The translations under genes and the position numbers were made by a program. From CAZBMD01 sp964493325 (GTDB lineage Bacteria; Babelota; Babeliae; Babelales; RVW-14), in NCBI GenBank assembly GCA_964493325.1, contig CAZBMD010000012.1, forward strand, positions 1-31,682: DNA of 31,682 nucleotides, read 5' to 3'. Under the pieces are notes generated by a model, which worked only from the letters and a program-made list of their open reading frames with translations, did no database searches and had not been told where the DNA came from. Positions 15,461 through 22,709 of the stretch are shown piece after piece (positions within the stretch are counted from its first letter, which is position 1; each line of letters starts with the position of its first letter).

Positions 15461-16249
15461 ATGATTATTGTGAAAAAGTTTCTCCCGATTGCTCTAGCCT
15501 TCTCTTTGATTCTTAATCTAAGCGCTCAAGAAGAGCCTGTTCTGTTAAATGAGCCTACCCAGTTGACGGGAAGTGAATCCGTAATTTTTGATGAAAATTT
15601 AGGTAATGAAGCGGTTAAGAATGGTTTGGTTGCAAAATTAAAGAAACACAGGCGTGCAATTCTGATAGGCCTTGGTTGTGTGGCAGTTGTTTCTGCTGCA
15701 GGTGCTGTTGTGTATCGGGGCGAGCTCTCAGAGTTTTTTCAGAAGTATGTACTAGGTAAAAAATCTGATTCACATGTCGGTGATAAACCTCTAAGTAATA
15801 ACGATTCTGGTGAAAAGAAAGAATCAGATCAAGGCCAAATTCTTGATTTGAAAGAAGTAGTAAAAGAGGACCACAATACAAATATACATCAAGAAGATCT
15901 TTTAAAGCCTCAGTTACGGGAAGAAGATAATAACAACAATCACCAAGAGCCTCCAACAGACCTTAATGATGTGCAAAATCAAAATTCTGTTGCAGAAGGA
16001 CAGGATCCCCAGGCTTCTGAATCTAAAAATATATTCGATGTAGACGATATCGAAAACGTGATCGGTGATTTTTTTCAAAAGGATGAGGATGAGTACGAAG
16101 TTGTAAATAAAAATATCGCTGAACAAACAAAACAAGCGATGGAAATGCTGGCTGAAGCTCTGAATCAAGCAAGTAAAAAAACTAAGCCTGTCTTGTCTCC
16201 TCCTAGTTTTCACTCTGGTTTTTCGCAAACCATTCAGCCTTTGGAATAA
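15461..16249 (+). CDS. Exported acidic low-complexity membrane protein, unknown
   Basis: The 262-aa protein is not recognised. An N-terminal signal-like segment (6-21, ending LSAQ) is followed by a short region, a basic patch (KLKKHRR, 59-65) and a membrane helix AILIGLGCVAVVSAAGAVVY (66-85). A long hydrophilic part rich in Asp, Glu, Asn and Gln (about 90-190) then leads to a helical C-terminus (NIAEQTKQAMEMLAEAL). The architecture suggests an envelope protein with a disordered exposed domain. The ribosome site is poor; GTG at 15470 would give a more classical MKKFLPIAL start. It is convergent with the MEMO1-AMMECR1 gene with 24 bases between stops, and no clear terminator is seen. Confidence 0.65.
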   Translation: MIIVKKFLPIALAFSLILNLSAQEEPVLLNEPTQLTGSESVIFDENLGNEAVKNGLVAKLKKHRRAILIGLGCVAVVSAAGAVVYRGELSEFFQKYVLGKKSDSHVGDKPLSNNDSGEKKESDQGQILDLKEVVKEDHNTNIHQEDLLKPQLREEDNNNNHQEPPTDLNDVQNQNSVAEGQDPQASESKNIFDVDDIENVIGDFFQKDEDEYEVVNKNIAEQTKQAMEMLAEALNQASKKTKPVLSPPSFHSGFSQTIQPLE

Positions 16250-16273
16250 ATTTTTAAAATACAAGCATATTTT

Positions 16274-17887
16274 CTATTCTTTAATTTCAAATCCTTCAAA
16301 AACTTCAAAAGAGCAACCCTCTTGCCACGCATTTTGTTCAAGCCCAGCTTTGAGCGAAAGATGCTTGAGGGTTGTCTCAAGATCCCACCCTTGTTCGGGA
16401 GCAACCTGCGGTAAAAACACAGCTGAGTGATTGTCTTTTTTAAGAATGATGCCATGTTTGCCAAGCTCAATATTTTGATAGCTTTCAACCGCATGTGGCG
16501 GGGTGAGTATGGTGATATCAAGCTCTAGATTATTAAGTTCCTCCGCTTGCACTGGCGTAAAACGTGTATCATGAAAAGCTGCAGCCTTGGTCATACTTGC
16601 TACTGTTTGATAGAGTGGATTTGTTGATACAATATTTCCAATGCAGCCGCGCAAGTTGCCAGACTTTGTGTTGATAGTGACGAATGCTCCGTTGCTGCGA
16701 AGCGCTCCAAGACTCATCAATGGCATGAGTAATCGCTCATCAATCTGATCTTCATTTTTTTTCAAACTATTTTTAAGCACAGCTCGAGCGCTTGTCAGAA
16801 GTGCTCGTTGCTCGAAGCTTGTCAGTGGGGTTGTCGTGGCATCTGCTGATGATGGTGATGCAAAAACCATACCAACATAGCTGACACTTCTGCTCGCAAG
16901 TTCATCAGGAAGATCTTGTGTGAGGATGCTCGCATCCAAAGTCGTTGCATTTTTTCGCGCATGCTCAAGGTGTGCTGAGGTGTAGTAACAACTGAGTAGT
17001 GCATCAACGTTGCCAAGCTGATGTCCAGCAAGAAGCCGTATTAAAAGGTATATTGGATCGCGGCCACAAATAGTTGCACGTGTTTGGGTGAGCATTTTTG
17101 AAAAAAGTTCTGGCGACTGTTGAGTGATGGCATTGACCGCTGAAGAATCTAATTGACGAAGGTTTGCCGTAATGTTTTTGTCAAAAAGTATGTACTCGTA
17201 ATCCGCACCGTGATGCGTAAAATCTGAACTGACAACTATCAATGTATTACGATCTATAATGCGTTTTAGGGTGCTGATGATTCGTGACAAGCCCTTGGGT
17301 TGTAGGTTGCCAACAATGAGGGGAACCAATTTGAAGTCTGACAGTGTGTGTTGCAAAAAAGGTAGTTGAATTTCAATAGCATGTTCTGTTTGATGAGCTT
17401 TTGGTTCAACGCAAAAATAATCGTTGCGCTTTAATATTTTAATTGCCTCAGTATCAAGGGGAATATCGCCAAGTGCAGTGCGATAGACGGTGTAGTCTGG
17501 CAGCGCAATGCCATCGACCAGAGAAAAATGGCTTGGTGCAAGAATAATGATTCGTTTGATTGCTGTGTTTTCATCACGAACACCGCGAATAGTTTGATAG
17601 GCAGTTGCTGCACATAGTCCGGAATAGAAGTGACCTGCGTGTGGGACAATCAGTGCTCGCACGTTTTGTAGAGCAACATCGACTGGAAAATGTTTATCTG
17701 CAAGATCAAAATAAAAATCAAGATCAGTTTTGAGCTTGTTAGGATCTTGGGGATACCAGCTTGAGGGCAGGTGGGCAGTGTGAATGATGGTTTCGGGCTG
17801 AACTTCGGAATGTGTTTTTTTATGACAGCTGCTGAGCGAAAAGCTGGCAAGGAAAAGCGATAGACATAACATTATTGATGAAAGCAT
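16274..17887 (-). CDS. MEMO1-AMMECR1 fusion lipoprotein (AmmeMemoRadiSam B+A type)
   Basis: The 537-aa protein joins two domains of the AmmeMemoRadiSam group. Residues 1-21 form a lipoprotein signal with lipobox LSSC (Cys21). The MEMO1 domain (about 35-345) shows VPHAGHFYSG (81-90), LAPSHF (117-121), TEHAIEIQLPFLQH (167-180), SSDFTHHG (220-227) and TICGRDPI (272-279), so the metal-site histidines and Cys274 are kept. The AMMECR1 domain (about 353-537) has the signature LRGCIGNI (412-419) and FHDTRFTPV. The family's chemistry is unknown. The radical SAM partner is absent nearby. AAAGGAG lies six bases before the ATG. It is divergent from the 729-aa secreted protein. Confidence 0.88.
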   Translation of the reverse strand: MLSSIMLCLSLFLASFSLSSCHKKTHSEVQPETIIHTAHLPSSWYPQDPNKLKTDLDFYFDLADKHFPVDVALQNVRALIVPHAGHFYSGLCAATAYQTIRGVRDENTAIKRIIILAPSHFSLVDGIALPDYTVYRTALGDIPLDTEAIKILKRNDYFCVEPKAHQTEHAIEIQLPFLQHTLSDFKLVPLIVGNLQPKGLSRIISTLKRIIDRNTLIVVSSDFTHHGADYEYILFDKNITANLRQLDSSAVNAITQQSPELFSKMLTQTRATICGRDPIYLLIRLLAGHQLGNVDALLSCYYTSAHLEHARKNATTLDASILTQDLPDELASRSVSYVGMVFASPSSADATTTPLTSFEQRALLTSARAVLKNSLKKNEDQIDERLLMPLMSLGALRSNGAFVTINTKSGNLRGCIGNIVSTNPLYQTVASMTKAAAFHDTRFTPVQAEELNNLELDITILTPPHAVESYQNIELGKHGIILKKDNHSAVFLPQVAPEQGWDLETTLKHLSLKAGLEQNAWQEGCSFEVFEGFEIKE

Positions 17888-17980
17888 GATTTCTCCTTTT
17901 TTTGCTTATTTTGTTCAGTGTAGCGCCAGATAGTAAAAAGTGTAGAGATTCAGACAAAATCTCCCTGTTCTTTAAAATAA

Positions 17981-18010
17981 TTGACTATTTGAATATGTAG
18001 TTATTACAAT
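17981..18010 (+). promoter_or_regulatory. Sigma70-like promoter of the 729-aa secreted protein
   Basis: TTGACT (17981-17986) and TACAAT (18005-18010) are separated by 18 bases, 43 bases before the ATG at 18054. Confidence 0.55.
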
Positions 18011-18053
18011 CGAGGAGTAAGCAGCATTCAGAAAGTCAGAGGGGAGATTTCTT

Positions 18054-20243
18054 ATGGTGCGTCGAACTCGCGTAATTATTTTGCTTGTTGCATGCACGGT
18101 AGTGATATTTTTTACACACGCGTGCCATGCAGGCCAAGAAAATCTTCGATTAGGTCTTATTGACTGCGTTGCTGCAGAGCGTTGGGTTTATAAGCCTTTT
18201 ATTGATGTGGCAGAATCGGCCGGATTTGACGTTGATTACCTGCCGCTTGATCAGGTTATGGACAAAACGCCTCGAGAGCTTAGCTTGACATCGTATCAAG
18301 CTCTATTTTTTATTTTTGGAAATGAATTTTTTGGTAATCTGGATAAGTCGCTGCTGGTTAATAAGATTTTGAGATTACTCGGTAGTTATTCGGCTCTTGA
18401 AAATAGAGTTATTGGTCTTATTTTTCCTTCATTTCGAGTAGCGCCTCAAAGTAACATTCTTGCAGCTCTTGCTCCTGTTTTTGACAGGATTGGACTTAAA
18501 ACGCCATTGTCGGTACCAGATCTTGTTGTTGGAAAGTCTGCTGCATCCGGAGTGCTGCAAGAAGAATCTAAAAGGCATATTGACGCTTTTTTTCACACGA
18601 CCAATCTTTTCTTATCGGTGCCAATTGATGCACGGCCGCTTGACTACCACACAACGCTCAATCAGCCGCGGCATGGGACCGCGTGGAATCATCAGCTGTT
18701 GCAACAGTTACTTACCGAAAGTGGTACCCCACTCTATTTGTTGCCTCTGCGTAATCAGGGAGTTTCTGAATCGATTGCTCGCACCGTTCCCTACGGGTTG
18801 TGTTGGAACAATAAACTAAAAAATAATCATGTTTTTGTCTCATCAGCAACCATCTTTTCCTTTGCGGGTATTTCTGAAAATTTTCACTTTTGTCCCATTA
18901 ATCCAAAACTTAAAAAAGAAATTCATACGCTTATTCAGCAAATGATGGCTGATTTAAAAGAACTGGTTGTTCAGAGAGACAGAAGTCCGGCTGATGCCAT
19001 CAACAAAGTTAATTCAAAAGATCATGGTCTTGAGTTGCCCACATCGATTGCACAGATCGGTGATGCGTTGCCCGAGCATGATGAAAAATTGCGAAAAGTT
19101 GCGTGGATGGAGCTTGCGGTGTTTTATGACCCTGATAACTTTGAAAAAATGAGTATCGAAGAGCAGCAAAAAGCACGTATAACACAAGCTGAGCAGCAGG
19201 ATCTTCTGATTGATTATATTTTTAAGTCGGGCATGGATGCTTTGTGGATTAGCATAACTCCCAATATTTATTACAGCCCTATTGCCAAGATGGTCAAGCA
19301 AGACCGTGCTCAGACGACCAAATATGAACGAAATTTTTTGCAGGCGCTTGGTGATTTTACCAAAAAATTAAAGCAGGTTGCAGATCATAATAAGCTGACT
19401 ATCCCGAAAATAATTTTGGGTTTTGAAGTTGCTAACAACCTGTATTCACCCAACTTACCTAAGAAATTTGCAATCGATTTGTATGGAAATACATACGATG
19501 ATTTGCCTGCACCGCTTGATAGAAATTTTTGGCGTAACGAGGTCGAAACGCCGCTCGAGATCTTTCTTAGAAAATGGAAAGACCCCAAAGTTTCAAATGG
19601 CATTCCAATTTCTGGGGTGATGCTTGATCTTGAAATGTATTGCCGCAAAAGAACAGGAACCTTTTTTTCAACCATGGGGTTTGATGCCGACTCGTTTGAG
19701 CGATTTAAAAAACAGCGTGGCCTGAAGGCCAACTATTTGCCGGTGCATGATCGTGTAAAATACCTGATGGATAAAAAATTAAGTGGCGCTTATTTTAAAT
19801 TTTTGTCAGAGCAAGCCGCGGTTCTTGGCAAGCAGTTGCGTGAAGGTTTTTGCAAAAAAATTCCTGATTGCGCAATCATGTGTTACACCCCGCATATTTT
19901 GGCAAATTGGTTTTATAAAGGGCTGTGTAAGGGGCTTTCGCAAAAAGACTATCCGCTGTACCTGTTTACCTTCAATTCTGAATTTGTAGCGCACAAAGGC
20001 TGGTTTGAAGAAAATGATATTCCGGTTAGCCATGGAAGTGTGCTTTTGTTGTCAAAATTGCAAAATCCACAAGACTATGTGCAAGTTCAAGACATTTTAA
20101 AAACGCATCATTCGGTTTGGTTTAATCGATTTTCTCGGTTTGTAGAAACCTACAATCCGTCAAGTTGGGTTAGTGTGGAGCAATCTCCCATGGGTCCGCA
20201 TGAAATCAATGAATTTTTTTCTCTTGTTCAACCTTTGAAATAA
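18054..20243 (+). CDS. Large secreted protein, possible glycoside-hydrolase-like (unrecognised family)
   Basis: The 729-aa protein has a signal peptide (hydrophobic 7-21, likely cleavage after CHA at about 26). Residues 30-300 resemble an alpha/beta domain of the glutamine-amidotransferase-like kind (LRLGLIDC, YQALFFIFGNEFFG, VIGLIFPS). The rest looks like an alternating beta/alpha barrel, with acidic residues at expected strand ends: ILGFEVANN (Glu458) and GVMLDLEMYC (Asp525, Glu527), then MCYTP and LYLFTFNSEF. That pattern is reminiscent of glycoside hydrolase barrels, but I cannot name a family, so the function is a guess. AGGGGAG lies seven bases before the ATG. It is divergent from the MEMO1-AMMECR1 lipoprotein. 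Confidence 0.7.
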   Translation: MVRRTRVIILLVACTVVIFFTHACHAGQENLRLGLIDCVAAERWVYKPFIDVAESAGFDVDYLPLDQVMDKTPRELSLTSYQALFFIFGNEFFGNLDKSLLVNKILRLLGSYSALENRVIGLIFPSFRVAPQSNILAALAPVFDRIGLKTPLSVPDLVVGKSAASGVLQEESKRHIDAFFHTTNLFLSVPIDARPLDYHTTLNQPRHGTAWNHQLLQQLLTESGTPLYLLPLRNQGVSESIARTVPYGLCWNNKLKNNHVFVSSATIFSFAGISENFHFCPINPKLKKEIHTLIQQMMADLKELVVQRDRSPADAINKVNSKDHGLELPTSIAQIGDALPEHDEKLRKVAWMELAVFYDPDNFEKMSIEEQQKARITQAEQQDLLIDYIFKSGMDALWISITPNIYYSPIAKMVKQDRAQTTKYERNFLQALGDFTKKLKQVADHNKLTIPKIILGFEVANNLYSPNLPKKFAIDLYGNTYDDLPAPLDRNFWRNEVETPLEIFLRKWKDPKVSNGIPISGVMLDLEMYCRKRTGTFFSTMGFDADSFERFKKQRGLKANYLPVHDRVKYLMDKKLSGAYFKFLSEQAAVLGKQLREGFCKKIPDCAIMCYTPHILANWFYKGLCKGLSQKDYPLYLFTFNSEFVAHKGWFEENDIPVSHGSVLLLSKLQNPQDYVQVQDILKTHHSVWFNRFSRFVETYNPSSWVSVEQSPMGPHEINEFFSLVQPLK

Positions 20244-20310
20244 CGATATAAAATTAAGCAGGCAATGTTTTTATGTATGCATAATTTTATAATCAAAGGA
20301 CGTGAATCGT

Positions 20311-20631
20311 ATGGCAACAATCGTTGGCGCTGCCAATTTTGACCAAGAGGTACTTAAATCTGCAATTCCTGTTGTTGTTGATGTGTATGCCAGCTGGTGC
20401 GGACCATGCCGACAAATGATGCCGCTTTTTGAAGAGCTTGCTAAAGAGCTTGCAGGTACCTACAATCTTGTAAAATTAAATATTGATGAAGAGCGTGATC
20501 TTGCTATTCAGTACAATGTTTCTTCTATTCCAACCTTGCTATTCTTCAAAGATGGCAAAATGGTTGCCAAAGAAACAGGGTACATGGGTAAAGATGTACT
20601 CAAAGGTAAGATTGAAAATTTATTGGGCTGA
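20311..20631 (+). CDS. trxA: Thioredoxin
   Basis: The 106-aa protein is a classical thioredoxin. The active site WCGPC (29-33) sits after VVVDVYAS, and the cis-proline motif SIPTLLFF and a C-terminal GYMGKDVL follow. It reduces disulfides and probably feeds the peroxiredoxin at 3372, recharged by the thioredoxin reductase at 4067. The frame opens at GTG 20302, but AAAGGA (20295-20300) is one base from that codon and ten from ATG 20311, so ATG 20311 is the start. It has its own strong terminator. Confidence 0.95.
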   Translation: MATIVGAANFDQEVLKSAIPVVVDVYASWCGPCRQMMPLFEELAKELAGTYNLVKLNIDEERDLAIQYNVSSIPTLLFFKDGKMVAKETGYMGKDVLKGKIENLLG

Positions 20632-20652
20632 TCCTTTTTAAACTATTTAGAA

Positions 20653-20693
20653 AATAGAGGCTGCTATGAAAATAGCAGCCTCTATTACTTTTT
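20653..20693 (+). terminator. Terminator of trxA (member of a repeated hairpin family)
   Basis: A perfect 15-bp stem, AATAGAGGCTGCTAT with GAAA tetraloop, is followed by ACTTTTTAG. It is closely related to the hairpins at 21476 and 22654. Confidence 0.92.
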
Positions 20694-20764
20694 AGCGTTC
20701 AATTTTATATGCTGATTTGTAATCCTAAGGTGGTTTGTAGCTGACTTTTTTAAGGGGAGATTGT

Positions 20765-21451
20765 ATGATCGCGAAAAATTTGAAAATAATTGTTTTTGCA
20801 GCGGTGAATTGTGTTTTTATGCTGCCATGCAATTCAAACCCCATTGAAGACTTAGATGATAAAATAAGTTACGACTCAAAGCCTGCTGCGAGCATTTCTT
20901 TCTCATCACGTTCAAGTTACTGGAAAGCTTTTTTACAATCATGGCTGCCTGTCAATAGATTCGCAACTCTTAAACTAGATGATATTGATATTTCTAAAGA
21001 TGGTAAATTTTATATTCAAGCGGCTGCTCACGGGATGCAAGCTGCGAGAGTCGAAAAAACTATTTTTCAGCCTATTTTATTGCAAGGGTATACTTACCAA
21101 GATGGCATCAAAATAGCTGCAGCCCTTGCTGACTATGCCTACATGGAGCTTGCAATTGTGAATTCGAGTTTCTGGAAAAGCTATGTTTCCAATCAACAAA
21201 TTTGCCAGCAGATTCATGAGATTTTTGCCTGGGCTCGCCAAGGGTGGCGTCCGATGATAATTGTTATCGACGCTGATTGTGTTTGTGGCTTTGATGCAAG
21301 GCTGAATTGCTACGAAGAACAATGGGTCACGGCATTACTGAGTGAGATGGACTGCTCATTGGATACATGTATGATTATTTTTATATCAGAAGACTCTCAA
21401 AGTTTGCATCCTGCTGTTTTGTCTCGGATTGCAACAAAAATATCCATGTGA
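20765..21451 (+). CDS. Exported degenerate AAA+ ATPase-like domain protein
   Basis: The 228-aa protein has an N-terminal signal-like segment (about 6-25). Residues 100-228 follow the layout of an AAA+ large domain of the FtsH/Cdc48 kind, but the catalytic residues are lost. The Walker A slot reads GYTYQDGI (108-115) where GPPGTGKT is expected. Walker B reads IIVIDAD (165-171), keeping Asp169 but with Ala for the catalytic Glu. The sensor-1 and second-region slot reads ISEDSQSLHPAVLSR (207-221). The protein ends right after this, so no lid domain exists. It should not hydrolyse ATP. AAGGGGAG lies five bases before the ATG. It may be a binding protein or a decaying paralogue. Confidence 0.7.
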   Translation: MIAKNLKIIVFAAVNCVFMLPCNSNPIEDLDDKISYDSKPAASISFSSRSSYWKAFLQSWLPVNRFATLKLDDIDISKDGKFYIQAAAHGMQAARVEKTIFQPILLQGYTYQDGIKIAAALADYAYMELAIVNSSFWKSYVSNQQICQQIHEIFAWARQGWRPMIIVIDADCVCGFDARLNCYEEQWVTALLSEMDCSLDTCMIIFISEDSQSLHPAVLSRIATKISM

Positions 21452-21475
21452 TCTTAGGCAAATTTTTATCTACAA

Positions 21476-21515
21476 AAAAGAGGCCGCTATTTTTTAGCGG
21501 CCTCTTTTACTTTTA
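21476..21515. terminator. Bidirectional terminator (hairpin family member)
   Basis: A 14-bp stem AAAAGAGGCCGCTA with a 5-T loop sits between the convergent pseudo-AAA+ and carbonic anhydrase genes. It has T-runs on both strands. Confidence 0.9.
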
Positions 21516-21528
21516 ATGTCCAAAGCTT

Positions 21529-22338
21529 TTATTGAGCGATGGCTCTATTTTGTTCTTGTAGGCCTTGCTCGATTGTGTCATCTGAACAACAATCAAAGAG
21601 TACCGTTCTATTATTTCTTGCCTGTTCTTCTCGTGAGTTTGGTCCATGCAGAATGTGCTTATGTTTTTCTATCAGGTCTTGCGACATCTGAATGGGCTGT
21701 TTTATTACAAACCATTTTATTCCTTCTGAGTATGGCTCTGTTGTTAGCGAACCGTCATAGCGATAGAACCGTTTATCAGAAGGGAACAGAGCCAGAAGAT
21801 CAATGGGTTCTCCTAAATCAGCTGATTCTTTTTCTGTCTCGGGTAGCATTTTTAAAATTTTTTGATAGATCTTATGACGCTCTCCTTTTTGAACTAAAAC
21901 GCCAATGACAGCAAGGTTTCCCGCTGCATTTTTGTGTACAAAATGGACCTCCATGTCAAAGCGTCTGCCCTTGAATGAGTGTTCACTTGGTGTGTGAAAG
22001 TGAAATTGAACCAAGTTATATTGCTTGCCATCGACAACAATAAAATTGGACGGCTGCCCCGCCTTGGGTGCTACTTGCACAGCATGCCCCAGGTTGGTGA
22101 TAGAAAGTTCTACTGGATTGTAATTAAATTTGATGTCCGTTAGGTTGACAGGGAAGGCTTTGCCAAGATCAATGGGCGATTGTAGCTGCCCTTCAACAGC
22201 TGGTTTTTTCTTGGTTTTTTTGATCTTATTTTTTACGGAGGTTTTGTGTTTGGTGATTATGGGCTCTTGAGCGGCTGTTACGCATGTTAGTGAGCAGGCT
22301 AACGCAAGAATTATAAGCATCTGTTTTTTATTTATCAT
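21529..22338 (-). CDS. Secreted alpha-type carbonic anhydrase
   Basis: The 269-aa protein interconverts CO2 and bicarbonate, probably in the periplasm. A signal peptide (about 1-22) is followed by a lysine-rich linker (30-45) and then QSPIDL (53-58). The zinc ligands are in QFHFHTPSEH (His113, His115) and EVHFVH (His132). NLGHAVQV holds the likely proton-shuttle His85, and GSLTTEPYSEGIKW carries the Thr gatekeepers 199/200. The usual N-terminal WxY...GPxxW segment of alpha enzymes is missing, replaced by the basic linker, and the tail (NNRTVLFDCC...) is short. The gene has an upstream palindrome over its putative promoter and a shared bidirectional terminator. Confidence 0.9.
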   Translation of the reverse strand: MINKKQMLIILALACSLTCVTAAQEPIITKHKTSVKNKIKKTKKKPAVEGQLQSPIDLGKAFPVNLTDIKFNYNPVELSITNLGHAVQVAPKAGQPSNFIVVDGKQYNLVQFHFHTPSEHSFKGRRFDMEVHFVHKNAAGNLAVIGVLVQKGERHKIYQKILKMLPETEKESADLGEPIDLLALFPSDKRFYRYDGSLTTEPYSEGIKWFVIKQPIQMSQDLIEKHKHILHGPNSREEQARNNRTVLFDCCSDDTIEQGLQEQNRAIAQ

Positions 22339-22356
22339 TACTTTTTCCCTTTACTT

Positions 22357-22394
22357 GTTTTAATTAATGTATATTCGTAATTAAAACATAGCAA
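22357..22394 (-). promoter_or_regulatory. Putative promoter with palindromic operator for the carbonic anhydrase gene
   Basis: On the minus strand TTGCTA (22394-22389) and TACATT (22371-22366) are spaced by 17 bases. A perfect 10-bp inverted repeat, GTTTTAATTA / TAATTAAAAC (22357-22366 and 22378-22387, 11-bp centre), covers the -10 box and most of the spacer. This is the geometry of a repressor site. Promoter strength is guessed. Confidence 0.45.
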
Positions 22395-22508
22395 AAAGCT
22401 TTAATTCAAGTAAATGATTTTGTGTAATAAATTTTTCTCAGCATAGCTCTTCGATGCATCTGTTAAAACTAGGAGAGTATGACTTGTATCGCAACGATTC
22501 GGTTGTAG

Positions 22509-22593
22509 GATGTCATCCCCCGGACTAGATCCGGGATCCACCCCCTGATAAACCGGTTAGCATGAACCCCGGATCAAAGGCCGGGATGACATC
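22509..22593. repeat. GC-rich palindromic repeat element (REP/RPE-like)
   Basis: The 85-bp element is bounded by an 11-bp inverted repeat, GATGTCATCCC / GGGATGACATC. Inside it carries two smaller hairpins (CCGGACTAGATCCGG, and CCGG-ATCAAAGG-CCGG). Its GC content contrasts sharply with the AT-rich flanks. The form resembles dispersed palindromic elements with GTCATCCC...GGGATGAC ends known from other bacteria, including intracellular ones. The remaining 22339-22709 gap holds the carbonic anhydrase promoter and the barrel-gene terminator. Confidence 0.8.
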
Positions 22594-22646
22594 TGGTAGG
22601 CAATATTCTTGTTGCGGGTAGAAAGACAATATAGTTTCAAAAGAAG

Positions 22647-22687
22647 TCCAAAAAATAGAGGCCGCTATTTTCATAGCGGCCTCTATT
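22647..22687 (-). terminator. Terminator of the outer-membrane barrel gene (hairpin family member)
   Basis: On the minus strand AATAGAGGCCGCTAT-GAAA-ATAGCGGCCTCTATT forms a perfect 15-bp stem followed by a T-run (TTTTTTGG). It lies 23 bases past the stop at 22710. Confidence 0.9.
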
Positions 22688-22709
22688 GCTGATTTTAAAA
22701 TCTAATGTT

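Noticed and set aside
22509..22593. Considered as a tRNA-like gene or a terminator
   Set aside because: No anticodon arm or T-loop and no T-run; the symmetry of ends and internal hairpins fits a palindromic repeat better.
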